Below are positions 37,677 to 52,600 of a DNA stretch of 64,000 bases, piece after piece. The translations under genes and the position numbers were made by a program. Source of the DNA: Lepisosteus oculatus (lineage: Eukaryota > Chordata > Actinopteri > Semionotiformes > Lepisosteidae); the NCBI RefSeq assembly GCF_040954835.1, contig NC_090712.1, positions 5,341,284 to 5,405,283 on the forward strand. The letters are read 5' to 3'. Each line of letters starts with the position of its first letter. The stretch's first letter is position 1. Under the pieces are notes generated by a model. That model was not told the DNA's origin and did no database searches. It was given only the letters and a program-made list of their open reading frames with translations.

Positions 37677-40600
37677 CTGGGGAGAACAGCAAAATACACT
37701 CAGGATTCTCTTCACTGTTCTAAAGATTGTTCTAAATTCTACATTGTGTACAGCAAAATGAAAACTATTGAGGTACTTAGTATTGCTTGAAACAAAATAA
37801 GAGAAGGAAAAAGGGAGATGCATTTAATCCATTCAAGAAGAGTAAAAGGGGGAATCTGGACTGAGGGGAAAGGTAAGGAGTAAAGAGAGACTATTGATGT
37901 TAAAAGTGACATATTAAGAAGAGCACAGTTGTTCTGTGCGTGTTCAGCTAAGCCTGGATTTCTGTGTACGTCTAATACCTGTATTTGCTTGAATTTTCAG
38001 GATCCATTTCTTCATTAAAAATCGGGAAGATGCACTCAGGAGATATTCTGAGCCATCACGTAGCCTGCAAAGATGATTGATTCAGTCAGTTTCAGATAAG
38101 CGATCGAGTTGGTCCAGTTGTTGTGAAGTGTCACCTCGCTCCTGTATAAGGAACTGCTGATACGATCACAACACCGGGCTGACAAATGCGGACTGGAATC
38201 TGAACGCGCAGTGAAAGTTAGGCTGGAGTGGAGAAGAAAGCACAGGGTGGGAAAGTGGAGAAAACCTCTGTTTTCTGGTCCTCACCGGAGACTGAAGCAG
38301 TTGGCCTTTTTGGTGTACTCCGGAGCTGGAGCGCACTCAGCACCAGTCAGGTTGAGGGGCAGTCCTGCCACGGTACTCTGCACAGGGCACAACAAAATAA
38401 AAGAGATCGAGTGTGACGAGCAGCTCTCCCTGCCCCTGCTGAAACTCAGTTTTGTACACTTGCGGGCTGCGAGTGAGTGCAGTGTCAATCCTGTGACAGC
38501 AGAGTTCTGCACTGTCTAGATTTTAGAGGGGAGTGATGTCACTTCTCTAACTCGCTCAGTGCTCTGAGCCCTGTTACACAAACACAGTGATTTGTTCAGG
38601 AGCTCACTGGTTATCAATATTCCATTTTTCTCAGGTGAAACATTCAAAGATGGTCAGGTTACATGTCTTGCCAATCTCCTATGATCCTTATATCAGTAAA
38701 TCCGCCTAATGTCCATAGATTTTTATTTGAGGATTTGCAGAAATCGTAAATCATTAGTTTAGAAAAGACTGGGCTTCAGCCAAAGTTATTGCTTGGCTTT
38801 TGCAGTGCCGTTTGCTGTGTCCTCTACAAAATAGCTCTATCCTTTGCTAACAAATACAGAAGCCCCTAGGAATCCCAGCTTACCTTCAGTGTGTCTTTTC
38901 TGTCTTGGTAGAAGCAGAGAGTCTGTTTAAACAGCACAGCATGATATGTGTTCCAGGCTCTGCACGCCGCCTGTGATGGTAAAACACAATAATCCCATTT
39001 TGACCAAGGCTATCGCATAAACTTACAAAAATGTCTATGAATGCTTGAAAAGACAAAAGATAGTGGCTCAAATACCTTGTTTATAAAAATGACTATTTAT
39101 GATGGAAATAACGCGTCCTTAATAGTCTAAGTTTGCGATATGTGCTTTACTCAGCACTGGGGCTGAGTTTTGTTTTCAGTCCTTGACAAAGGTTAACCCT
39201 CCACCTCAAAGCAAGGTCTTCTCTCACACAGAGTTTCCTCTTGCCTGCGAGCGCTTGTGTTATTTCAGCAATCCCTCCCTTCTCACCTTCTTTCCTCCCA
39301 GTTGCAGCTTGTGCTTCCTCTCCAGTGTTCCTGCCATCGATTGAAATTCAGGATTCTTCCCGTTCTGGAAGCAGCACATATGAAACAGAAAGCACACAGT
39401 CTCACAAGCTCTGCCATATCTTCTGTGCCCAACATTGACATCACAATTAAGTAAAAGCCAATCGGTTCCAACAGCAGCTTTCACGGTGTGTTAAATCAGC
39501 AGCAGTACAAAACACAGAATAGTTTTCATTCTGCAAGAATGCAGGAAGGAAAAAAAAATGCTGTTTGAAAACTCTGCAAGATCCACATTGCCAGGTAAAA
39601 AGACTTTTTGTGTTGGCGTCTGTGTGGATATTTCAAAACGACAAGCAACTTACAACACCATTAAAATGAAGTAGAATCAGTAGAAGATAAACACTGAATT
39701 CTAGAATACTAGAACTTGATTTTGGAAGTTTGGAACACTGTGATGCTGATGGCTTCACAAACGGACGAGATGAAAAAAGAATCATGCTTATTGCTTTGGT
39801 CATACCACAGAGCTGCAGAGCCCTCCAGTGGTAGAAATGTGTCCCTGCTCAGCGCGGTCACACTCGGGACTCATGGAGGTTAGCTGGTTTCCATGACCCT
39901 CCAAGCCCATGTGAACTGACAGCAGGCTCACCGATTGGTCCTGTGGAGTGGTCAGATGTTCATGTGTGTTAAAGTCAAAACACAACACTGTTCTACTTAA
40001 AGCGCTTCTCCTTTTGTGGACACGTTTGCATCTCTGTTCATCAGTGTATAATAAACAACTTTTATTTCGCTGTGTTTAGACTCGTAATAAGCAAGGTACA
40101 AAATAAAAAACACCTGGGTTTCTGGAGGATTTCATTTTTTTGTAACTGATTACTGAAAGAGACAGGAGCTGAGAGAAATGGAGCAGAAATTCAGGATTTA
40201 TATGGGCATAAGTAATTACAGACTGCATCGCTAGTTTAACTTTAGATATGAGATATATTTTAAATTATAGTGTGCACTATTAGAGAAGAGGCTAAGGGTA
40301 ATGCATATGTTGTTTCAGGAAATAATCAACCATACATACTTTATAATTGTTGTTATCATTTAATGTTTGAGCCTTTGTTATTCTCTGTTATGACTCTTTT
40401 TGATTTTGTTGCCAGGGTGTACTTGAATGTCAATGAGGCCTTAATGCAGGTGAATTACAGACATGCTAACAGAGCTGTGGTTCCTTTGACACACCTGTGC
40501 CAACACCCTTCTCAGCAGCCCAATCTAGCTGCTACAGATCGGAATGAATCACCAGGCACAAAGTGTTAGTGTCAATGAGATAATAAATGTAGACCTCACC

Positions 40601-43600
40601 TTCAGACAACCTGTGTCCTCCACCTCCTCCTCCTCCTCCTCTCTATACTGGTAGATATACTTTTGCTGGTCCTCTACATCAGGCAGTTTCACCATATCAG
40701 AAGCTGTCTCATTAACCAGAGCTATCTGCTGGTCAGGCTGTTCCTGCTGAGGGAAAGCAGCCCAGGACTGCCTGTTGCCCCTGTCTGGGCTCTTCTCCCC
40801 AGCACTCTGCTCTTTACTGTAGCCAAGAAGGGTCTGAATGGAGGCTGGAAGCCTGAACTCAGCGACCAGCAGGTTGGGTGCCGAGGCAGTGATTAGTTTC
40901 CTGTATAACACATCTTGTCCCCGAGAGTCTGATTCCTCCTCTCGCGTGGAGGGTGAGCCTGTCAGTTCCTCCTTGTGGGTCTGGTACATGATGTCAGAGC
41001 AGATGCTCTGCCTGTAGCTGTTGGTTTTGTTCCAGATGTCCTCCAGCTCCTCCTCCTCTTCTTCAAACTGCTGGTGGTCGGGATGGATGACGCCCATGGC
41101 TTCCTCTCTGGCTCCTGCTCCTGCTCCAGCTCCTGCTCCAACCCCAGCCTCACAGCCGCTTAGGTCACCATTACAGGCCGCGCCTTCTGCTTCTGCGAAT
41201 GAATAAGGTCTCCCAACAGCTTTCCTCAGCAGGGAAACATCCGCTGCTTCCATGCGCTGTCTGGGACAGACCTTAATCCTTCCAATGTTGCAAGTACTTG
41301 AATCCACCAAGTATTCCCTGTCCTTGATGACAGTGTTTTGGTCCTTGGCCACGTGGGGGGTTGCAATAGGGCTGATTCCAGAAATGTCTGTAATGCCTTG
41401 TTTCTTTATGAGCACCTGGCATGCATTGCCACCCGGGCAAAAGTTATACACAGGTTCAGAGTGGCAGTCACTGCCTTTGGGTTTAAGGTGATTCTCCCCT
41501 TTGAGTATATCAGTCGTTTGGTTGGCACTATGTAGATTTTCAGGAGAGTCCAATGCAGATACCTGCTCCTCCCAATCATGTCCAGCCTTCTTAAGTAAAT
41601 CACTGATTTGGCCCAACTTTATGTCTGATATGTCTCCACCAAAAATGGCCTGACTATTGGTTGCAGAGTCATATTCCTGTTTACGCTTCTCAGAAAGTTG
41701 GGGCAACACTGAGAGAGTGTCTAAACTAACCTTTCGGGAATTATGATTTCCTTTTATTACACTCTTTTCCACTTCTTGGCTGTGTGGTGAAGATTCTTCA
41801 CCGAGTTTGGGTTTTAAACACGTCTGTTTGAAAGTGCTAAAGCCCAGACATCTTTCGGATATCGAATTTCTGCTGTACAGGTCATGACTGTCACTACTGC
41901 TTGAAAGGTCACCCGTCCTTTTCTGTTCCTGGGGAGCTATTGTAATAAGATCTGGGATGTTGCTTATGAGGCTCAAGTCCTTAGGCAGTTCAAAGCTCAG
42001 CACAGAACCCAGAGAGACATGTCTGCAATTTTTTTTGACATGTGGTGTGGAGCCATCTTTGTTTAGATGTGTGCTTCTTTTTGATGTCGAATGAGCAAAG
42101 TTTGAAACACTAGTGCATTCTGCATCAATGTCCTTAACCAGTGGGTTTTTGACATAGTCAAGAACCTGTCCATTGACAGGACTGGGATCTGTGGACCCTT
42201 TTGTTCTCTCCTTTAGAGGCCACGTGTTGGTGTTATATGTGATTGGATTGTCCTCCAGCGGTCTAACGTCTGCCTGGCTGACACCCATGATCTTCTGGAT
42301 GGTGTGTCGGCGAACATCTCTTTTCTTCTTCTTGTTCCTCCTCTTCAGGCTGCTGAAGAGGGAGTTAGAGGTGATCTTCGGCAGTGTGTGGAAAGAGACA
42401 CTGCTGACCGAGCACATGGAGGAGGTGGAGGGTTGAGGTTGCTCCTTACTAGAGAGGCGGGGCAAAGTAACGCTCTCGTATACAGGTGTCATAGCTTTGT
42501 GGCTGTCCTTGACATGCAGATAGGTACTTACCTAGAAAAGCAAAATAAAATAAGATCAATAAAAACAAAATTAGATCAAGGAATCTTTGTGGTTCATGTG
42601 AACCTCACTGATGCATCGATTCTTTTGTTATCTGTGAAGCTCCATGCTCTAAGTAGCAAGCTTGCATTCCTTGGATTACTTAAACATTTCCATTGCTTTT
42701 TCTTACTGGTAACGTTGTCAAGGTGTGGAAACCTCGCAAAATCCCCTTTTAAGATGCACCAATCTTATCCCAGTACAATTTGCTCCAAAATCTGGATTTG
42801 CTAAAAAAAAAATTGGCACTTACTCTTTTAAGTGCAGTGTGCAGTGCCAAATGTGGAGAAATGTTTATCAATTCAATGTGTTCTGTTTCTTACCAGTAAG
42901 AATTGCATGACATAAATTACTAAATTAACATGGACATTACCTATTTGCAGTGTTTTCTGCACTAAAAATAAAGTACTAGGTAAATGCCTCAAGACTTGCT
43001 ATATGAGTACATTTACCAGTGTTTTATTGAAATCACATGGTGTATAAATGAGTTAATACACAGCTGTAATGGTTTGACCTTTAACCTGCATGACTAATCT
43101 CATGTTGCCACAGCGGCCCACATTCATAAATCATTTACAGCAGTCCTGGAATCTAATTTATAAGTTCACAGTACATTCGGTGCCACAACGGGCTTCCTCA
43201 AAAAGCCGTGCCAAGTCAAGCCCAGTTGTGCATGAAAGCATTTCAAAGTAAGACTTCATGGGAACTAAAGCATGAAGCTGCACTATATACCACTGTACCA
43301 CAATGCATAAAATCAACATGGCCTTGACGTTAGCAGCAAGGTTGAAGAAGGAAAGTACTTCGATAATTACACTGCTCACAGATTCAGGGACCTGCTACTA
43401 CATTGAGGGAGTGCCCTCTATCCTCTCCTATTATATTTTTCCTGTTGTGTCATTTGCTGAGCTCCCTTGCAGCATAAATACCCACTGAAAGCCGACAGAG
43501 AGGAAATCGCGGAAAGTCAGTTAGCCGTCTGCCTTAATGCCGTAGAAGCGGTCAGACATGAAACCACAGAGCAAAAGCCATTTCCCTTTAGCTTCACATT

Positions 43601-46600
43601 TCCTGGGGACAGTCTTTTTTAATTTAAACGAAAGAGGGAAATTAAAAGGAAGATGTGCATGTTCCATTCCAGTGCATATTGACATGTATTCCCAATCTAA
43701 CGTTCTGGGATGTCTCAAAATTCATCCTTTGGAGCTGGAACAAAATCACTGGATTGCACAGAAAACAGTACGTTTCGATGTCCTGAATGATCAGTTCTTG
43801 TCCTGTTCTACAAAGTCCATATGCCTTTGTATTACATGAACTTTAGAAAGTATCTTTTTAAAATCAAAGCCCCCACAATATCATATAATACCTAGGTATC
43901 TTAATACAATTTTTGTCCCCACTGTTCATCAGTTTCACTGTTTATGTCCATCCAGGTTATTTAACCATTTCAATTTACAAAGGCAAGGAGCAAACAATTG
44001 AAATATTTGCAAGGTATGTTGATGATGCACATCACAAGATAAAAGACCTCTTAGGGCTAAACATGAGTAGACAGTAAATATAAAATCTAAATCCCAGGGG
44101 ACCTTTTCCAAAAGGCAGTATATGTAAGAAGCTGCTTCGCTGAGAAAATGGAAACTGAATACATTTGAAACTCGTAGAATAACAGCATGATTTTTATCTC
44201 CCTGGAAATGTTCCAAAAAGCACAAAGGAATTTTGCTGGAATCGCCACTCAACATTTTCACATCTTTCAGTAAACAATTTCTAGCTTTGAAATTGTACTT
44301 TGTATTTTCTTTGGCTTCATATTATTAAATTCTCTTATTTAAGTGCAAATGTTGCCAGGCTGTATCATGGGCTGATCAAAGAATTTTTTTTTCTTATTGA
44401 AATATCTTTTTCTTCTTTTTCCATTACCTGCTTGAAAGTGTTTGCAATCATTCTTTGCCAAGTTCATTTTTAAAAAGTGAATTTGCCTCTTGTGATCTCC
44501 ACACAGTCTCTTGGCCACAGTATGTATGTTTGTATAGTTTTTGCTCATGCTGTTGATGTGTGTGCCATTTTCAGTATAGATCATTGCAAAAGAATATATT
44601 GATAAAAAGACTTTCAGCTTTGTCATGAGAATACCCCCAAGAAATAACGTCAATCCATACTTTTGATCCAATACAGGGTCACAGGGGAGCCAGAGCCTGT
44701 CCCAGCAAACCAAGAAATCAAGTGTTTATACATTATATACATTTGGCTTTTGCCCAAATAGCTTGGCTTTAACAACTTGGCCATTTGCACAAGGCAGGAG
44801 GAAACCCCTATAGAATGAGGTAAAGGGTTTGCTGCATTGATGGTAGCAGTGAGGATGGTGAAGATGCTCTTTAAGCAAAGCAGAGTATGCTGAGAAAGTC
44901 TGAAGATCAGTATTTCCGCTCCAGTAAATAATGGTATAGTGGATAGTGGTGTTATCATAGCCCTGAACATTCATTATGAACTCCTTTAAATACAGTGATG
45001 ATCAGTATTCAAGTTTGAAGATGCTGCAAGCACAGATACAGTAGGCATTTATTTTACTCTGGCACATTACGCCTTCGTGACTGATGGCTGACCTGTTTGT
45101 TTTCTGCAAAAGGGGGGGGAACATCCCCAGCTCCCACTGCAAATGATTCTTTGCATTAATTGAGCAGGCACACGTCTGAGCTGCACAAATCTGTGGTGCG
45201 TGTTAGTAAGACTTCAACTTCAAGCCCTTTGTTGTCATACAGCACCACCATGCATTCACAAACACAACATGCAGTTGTGCACGCCATTTACCTCTTCAGC
45301 ACTTTGCTGATAAATCTTTTTCTTTCTCTTTAAACTACCAAAAGTATTTTCCAAAAGCCCCTGGCAGCGCTTCCAAAAGTTTTTACAGGCAGAGGACTGA
45401 GATTCAGATGGCTGAAGGAGAGGGAGAGAAGGAGAAAGCAAAAACAGTAGAAGGATGAAGGGTCATTTGAAAGGGGGGAAAAAAAGGATGTGAAAAATGT
45501 CAAATTTACAGGGTAAAAAAAACATAACCAGACACCAAACAGGAGATCCTGAACTCTCTTTAAGAACTTTTGCTTCTGCCAAGAAAGAGCAACCAAAAAG
45601 ATGTGCTCACACTTTGTCCCACTTGTCTTTATTTTTTCTTTATTAAGTTTTTTTGGGAAACGATCACCAGATTTGGAACTGCCAATCGTGTGTTTTCCAT
45701 GTCTTTCATGCTGCAAAGCCTGCAGATGCACACGGGGAATGAGAAAGTGCAGGCAGGCTCCCCCAAACCTGCCCACCTTCACACCCTTGTCTAGTTTTAA
45801 CACGTCACAGGCAGTACAGGCCTGTACTGTGGAAGTTCAGCAGCAATTGCAGAAGAAGGGGTTCCTTTTCCGGCAGCAGTCCGTGTCACAGGGGCCCCCT
45901 TCAGAATCCTGGTCACAGCTGGCTGGTGACATCATCCAGACTTGAACCTGCAGTGCCTGGATCATAGAGTCCTGCCCTTCCATTTCTATCTCCCAGGTTC
46001 AGTTGAACTCATGTCAAGTGCCCCATGAACTGTAGCACCTAATGGAGCATAATATCATCCGCAGCTGTTTTTTTCAGAATCAAAAATAATATTTTTAAGC
46101 CTGTGCTTCAAACCAATGAAATTCTAAAATAAGAATGATGGTAGCCTTCAGCTGTCTGACTCTCTTTCCTATACAACTTAGACTGAACAGAAAAAAGAAT
46201 TAGAAACTTTGCCTGCAAATTCCTGAATCCCATGAGTCTCCAGAGATTCAAACAGCACAAATGTAGAAGGAAAATTTGGTCATATGAGTATAGAAGAAAG
46301 CTTGTTCTCTTTTCGTGCATGTAATTCCTGCATGTTACGGTGCACATTGATGACGAACACGTTCATCCTGCCCTGGGGCTGGGGAACTTACCCGGTGGAC
46401 AGGCTCCTGGGTCTCCCCCTCTTCCACAGGGTCTTGAACCTGCAGCTGACTGTCCCCCTTTTTACCAAAACTGAGAATGAGGTTGACTGTGCCGCCCAGG
46501 GATGGGGCACTGGGCTCTTTCAGAACGAGGAAAGGAGATTCTGGGGAGTCTGCAGACAGCAGGCCCTGCGGAGCCCCGACAGGGGAGCTCACACCTTTCT

Positions 46601-49600
46601 TCTTCTGACCAATCTGAGCCATCACCTCATAGCAGGCCTCAGGCTGCTGCTCACTGACCGCGTCACCATGGATACTGGACCCATCAGGACCAGAGCAGGC
46701 CTCAAAGTCTGCTTGCCTCTGGCCTCCTTTGAAATGTGCCTTTGCCATTAGAGGCAGCTCTGACTGGGGCGAGAGGCTCTGCAGGAAGAACAAGAAAAAA
46801 AACACTAGTACGCTATTTTAAAAATGTTTTAAAATGTATTTTGTCATGTTGGCGGAAAAGTTTTGGTTAGTATGCAAAAAGTAAGAAGGTATAGTTGTTC
46901 TGGTCTGAGGGACATGGGCCATATTTTTCAAATTCATTTTTACACTTTAAAGAGTCATTCTTTAAAAACTGATACAAATTACTGAGAAAATGGAACTTTT
47001 ATTTCTTTTCTAATATTTGTGCCACTTTTGGACTTGTGGGAAATTAAAGGCAAGGAGAAAGAACACTTCATTATTTAATGTCTTCCAGGCTTACCTGATG
47101 TTGCTGAGGTGAGCATATTGTAGCTTCTGAGTAAATGACATCACCCTTTGGCTCTTCTTTTCTTTTCCCACAACTCCTCTGGTGCTTCTGTGCCCTCCAG
47201 CGGACAAGAATCCATCCCAGCATGCTCCTCAGTTCCTCTGTTCTCTCTTTGATCTGCAGGGGAAGTCAATGCTTAATTATTTGCATTATTACTTCAAATT
47301 CCTTTATTATTTGCATCACTATTTTAAAAATGTTTAGTTTTATTAGTTTTATTAAGTATATATTATACAATATTTAAACTTAAGGGATCATAGTTAATAC
47401 CACTTACACATAATATGCTGTTTTACTCTACTTTTAGTGCAAACTTTCTTTTACAGTGATTAAAAGGATCAAATGTCATTGTTTTGCCACTTATTCCTGA
47501 GAATAGATTAATTATTATATTACTTTATGATGGCCGGTGGTCTTTCAACCAGTCAGTAACCTACTTTCCCATTTTCATGTTCCCACTGCTTGGATCCCAG
47601 CGCTGGGTTTTGACACTGAGCATGTATGTCCTGACAGCCAGTGACATCAGACCCAGTATTGTGGAACCCAAGGTAGCAGAATCAGGCCTTAGGAAACCTC
47701 AGCTACCTCACTCAAATAACCCAGATGACAGACACAGCACAGCAGGATCCCAGCCCCTGAAGCTGCAGAAACTGTTCATGATGTATTGTGATAAATTCAC
47801 CTCTATCTCATTGCCTGGAAGGGGGGCAGCCAGCAGGCCTGGGACCCTCAGGGGTTACTTTACTCCCACCGGAGGCCTTTTGTTTTCCTCACCTCCATGG
47901 CCACATGGGCGACATTCACAATATTGTGAAGTGCTTTACAAATCTGTAAAGCACCGTATGACTAACTGTTGTGAAGGGCTCTATAGCAAATGAAAGGCTG
48001 ATATGATTGATTGAACCCCAACTTGCCATCTCAGTCAAATGGTGCTCTTCATCAATTAGCTTCTGTCCGGCAGCAGCCAGGTCATCAAACTCTGCAAACT
48101 TCTGCTCAATCTTCTTATCGAGCTCTGCTATGACAGGCATTTGATTGCCTTTCCCAGGGTGCACAGTGGTATCTGAGAAGATGCAGGCTCGGGTATCCTC
48201 TGTCCAGGAACTGCAAGAGGTAAAATGGAGTCTGTTGTGGATTTTGAGAAGACTCAAACTATCATAGATTGAAATGACCTGGGTTTCACCTTTTCTTACA
48301 AAGGAGCACATATCGGATAACCTAGTTATCTATTAGCGACATAACTTGATGATATTTCCTGTGCACAAAGAATGCACAGTATTCTAATATCGTAATCTTA
48401 TCTTAGATTTATAAAAAAAAAATTATCCTTTCAACAAAATAAATAATGGATTGCTTAAATTGCATGCACCATGGTAGATATCCTGTGGTTTGTTGTTATC
48501 TACCAAAGATTTATTGCAGGATGAGGTCATGATGGAGTCTTGAGTCAATAAAAGGAGCACATCAATCTTGTGGTCTGTCACTTACATCATCGCCAGGTAA
48601 TTTCTGAAGAAGTCCTGCAGCTGCAGAAACTGGCGGAGCCTTGCTCTGTTTTCTGTAAGGCTCTTGCCCAGCTCTTCCCAGACATGCAGTGTCGATCGAA
48701 CCTCTTCACCCAGGACCTGCATTTTCTCCGGGCACAGCTCCTCTAATTGAGCAGCCAGTTTCTCCATTTCATCTACTTCCTCCTTGATTATCTCGTAGTC
48801 AATCTGCAGAGTGAAAACATTGGAGAAGCATAAAAGAAAACCTCTCCTCACTTCCATCAGATTTTGCTGATGTCTTGCGTAGTGTGCTTTTATAATCTTC
48901 CACAAAGTATACACGTCCTAGGGTTTTAAACGGTACCTATTAAAAGGATCCAGATGCCTTAAAAATTTCTAGGCCTGTAACTGTTTGCTTTGACAGTTTT
49001 TTAAGAGGAAAAATAATTAATTGCATTTAACACTCAATAAGAGAAAGCTTTACAATGCATTTTAAGGAACGTTCAGATATACAGTACAGTACATTGGATA
49101 GTTGCTCAATGACCGTGTTTCTATTTTTGTGTAGAAGATTAGGTCATTTTTGTTCTTTAATGGTATCGTATCCAGACAGCTGTGCGTGCATGTGATAAAC
49201 ATAATGTTGGCCCAAATATGACTCATACAGCGTACCCTCCCCCCTCTCCTCAAGCACACGCAAACTCACACGCACACACAATGAAATCCTTTGTGAATAA
49301 TAAAATTATTCGCAATCTGTGTGGGATCATATGTTAGAGTTTACATCATGTAGCCCTAAACAAAAACCGAGACTGGCTCCGTCTAAGTTTGTGCTGAAAT
49401 GTCTTTTTTGTCGTGAACTTGGAAATTTAATTGGGATCTCCACTGAAAAAGTACCAGCGTACAACAGGGTTGTTCCAAGGAATGAAAAACGTTGCAGGGA
49501 GAAACACTGTCCTGAATTCCAACCTGTTGGTTTTACATGTTTATGTCTCGACAGACAATTTCTTAATTAAGTAGACTTGCATTTTACCCAAAATATTTTT

Positions 49601-52600
49601 ACACAGACTTGTGTACAATATATGCAGTTGGCACTGAAAAAATGAATGAAAATCATAAAATGCAGGAAATTTCACAAATTCAAATCTGGTGCAGCATGCA
49701 GCTGAGCTACAGTACTCTTTGGGTACTAAATACAAAGCCTTTAGTATGCGGGTGCTTTCTTTATCGGTGCTTTTTTAATCGTGTGTCATCATCCTAAACC
49801 GAGAAGAAGTACAAAGCGGAAATAAACAAGTACAGTATGAAGGGCAAAGGAAAGAAAAGTGCCTGATTTGGAGTTAAAAATTGAGATTTTGAATGAGTTG
49901 ATAGTGATCAGCTATTCATCAGAGCAAGTAATAGGATTATTCCATGCTTAAAAGAGTATTTTGTATACTGTATAGTACTATATTTCGTATATTACTGTTT
50001 TCATAATACTATAAACTACATACACATGCTATTACACTTATGATTAATTTTACCTGATCAAGGGAGGGGAATAGGAGGAGCTATGGGGGGTGTTCTGATT
50101 ATATGTGATTTTGGGTATACATTCTATGTCAGGAACCTAAATACTATGTGAAAAGAGAGTATTAGAGTATCTACTGTATTTGATCATTTTGAGGGAGTGG
50201 AGGTCATCTACTAGCTTTAAAAGAAAAAAGATGATTTTCTTGAAGTGAAAATGTGTGCATACTTCACGTACCTCCAGATCTTCTTGCTGGTCTTCCAAGT
50301 CTTCCAGCCCACACTGGTCAGGCTCACACTTCACTGCCATTTCTGTCTCCATCTCATGAATGTCCACGTGCAGCTCCAGACTTCTCGACAGTTTGCCATT
50401 AATCCTCACAGTGAGAGCTGAGTGCTGGGGGAAACATGAACTGAGCTTCTTAGCCTTTAGCCCCCCAGCTGTGGAGTTCTTCTTAACAGAGAAAAGGCAT
50501 AGATCTTTGCATGGGATGATCCCTACCTGTTCTACGTTCTGTATAAAGGGCCTAAGTGCAGGTGGTACATAAGGGAATGTCTTCTTTCAGTAGCTCAGGT
50601 TGATCTTAATGAACGCGGTAGGGAGAAGATGTATGTAGAGAGTATTTGAAATAACTCACCTAGCTGAGGGAATGGCAGCCCAGCTAGAAGGATAAGGCAC
50701 CCCACTCAGTACTGCGAGAAATGAGCTAGGGAGCTGCTGCAAGGGTGTAGATGGGGTGGTGGGAGGGATGTGATAGAGATATGCAAAGGGCAGACCTGTG
50801 AGCTAGACTTACAGTATATATGTAGGTAAGTGGAAGTGTGAGAGATTAAGATCAAACCTTCCTCCTGTACCTCTGTTATAAAGGGCTTTTAGTAGAAGCA
50901 TAATGTTCCTGCCTCTGGAGTACAGGACTCCTACTTTATATTCTAGCTGTTGCAGTAAATAAACTGACTAATGATTCATTCTGTACAGTCTGCAATTGGT
51001 GTTTAAAACACATGGAAAAATTTAAGCAATTAATCTTTTGCTGCAATTACAAGTGCGTAATCAGTTCATGAAAATATTCTTTATACAAACTAATTTTGCT
51101 TATGAAGTTCTGCCAGTCCTTGGATAACATTATCTAAATAGCATCCCTGTAATGGAAACCTTAAATGTCACAGGAGTATTAGCTTCATCTTCTGAGGTGT
51201 ACATATTGCACTTTGAACTACTTGTAAACTGCAATTTCATCATCACATATTATGACATTTGAAATGTGCATCACAATGATGGCTTTGCTGTTTGCAATAT
51301 TACAGTGAGGATTAAACATTGGCAGTAGCCTCGTTTTCAGACCTTGGTTCTGAAGCGTGATTCTGTTTCATGTATATTAAGTAAATGACCATGCACCAGG
51401 GACAACTGAGCTCCAGATGTTCATGCAGCTGTGGAGAGTGAATACGTCCACATGCCACATCAGAGTACAGCTGGATGATGGCCAGAATGATCAAGCTGCT
51501 TTTGTGTTGTGTTTGTTTGCAATTCATGTAATTGGCCAAAATAATAACAACAATAACAAAGAAGTGAATCATATGATGGAATCATAGTAATAAACATCAA
51601 TATGCACTTGGCGTGTGATATTTCCAGCCACATAAGTCAAGGAAGGAAAACTACCACAAAGTATTGCATAACCATCTAAACCTCCAGGTCACCCCTGCAG
51701 GTAAAATCTTCTAAACTGAAACATTACTTAATTCATTAAATAAAACCTAAAGAGTGCATAGGAGTCTGTGGTTTCCTTCATTGTATTTCACTGTAAGTAC
51801 ATAATTGTTAGTCTGTTTTCTGTTTTAAAATATACTGTAGGCTATTAAGTTCCCCCAGTTACCTGCTATTCAGAAGTTATATAACCATTACACTCCCTGC
51901 ACTCCGTCGTGAAACGGAGCATGGAAACAAGCATGCCGCTGGAAACAATTCTGCTAATCAAGCTGGTCTCTCCTCCTCACCACACACAACCAAAATGAGC
52001 TTAAACCACAAGACCTGTCTTCAATGCCCCAGGCCAACAGCCCGAACTGGACATTTCTGAGCCATGCTCCCTATTTCGGTGGTTCTTGGTCTGTTTCAGC
52101 CCAGTGGCTGAGGAATGCTGCCCACTGGTTTTGCAGTGGCACAGCCTGGATCTGAACTTGTAGTTTCCTCCCTGCAGACTTCAGCTCCCTGGAGCCCCAC
52201 GAGCTAATGTTTTTCCTAAAGGGCATGTGTTGGCCTACCTGGCTCAGCAGCTCCTTGATTCCCTGGTCTTGGTTGCGGATGAGAGATCTGCCCCTCTCCC
52301 TCACTGTGTCATTGAGCATCTCCACTGCCTCTCTCAGCTCCTCCACAGGGTCTGCAATGCTGTCAATCAGCTGACTGGCTGGGTCCGAAAGCTGGAGCAG
52401 TGAGGAATTGGATCGCAGCTCACTGCCACGAGCCTAAGAGATATCACCTTGTCACTTTTTGATGACATCACAACAGAAAGTTCTGGGTTTTCTAATACTA
52501 CGTCCATTACTGTTATTTTCTACCACTTTGCTGACAATAGCAGATAGTGACAACAATAGTGATGACAGTACCATGGCTCAACTTAAAAGTAGGACAAAAT

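Noticed and set aside
39806-39835. CTCF-like core (GCCCTCCAGTGG)
   Set aside because: It lies in a coding exon and differs from the consensus at a core position. Similar words occur by chance elsewhere in the window.
44339-44974. Three overlapping minus-strand open frames
   Set aside because: No splice-flanked exon in phase with the spectrin/PH gene, and part is a SINE tail.
46284-46751. A 155-codon plus-strand open frame
   Set aside because: It is the antisense shadow of the coding exon 46778-46392.
47484-47993. A 169-codon plus-strand open frame
   Set aside because: Most of it overlaps an interspersed repeat, and it lacks any recognisable domain.
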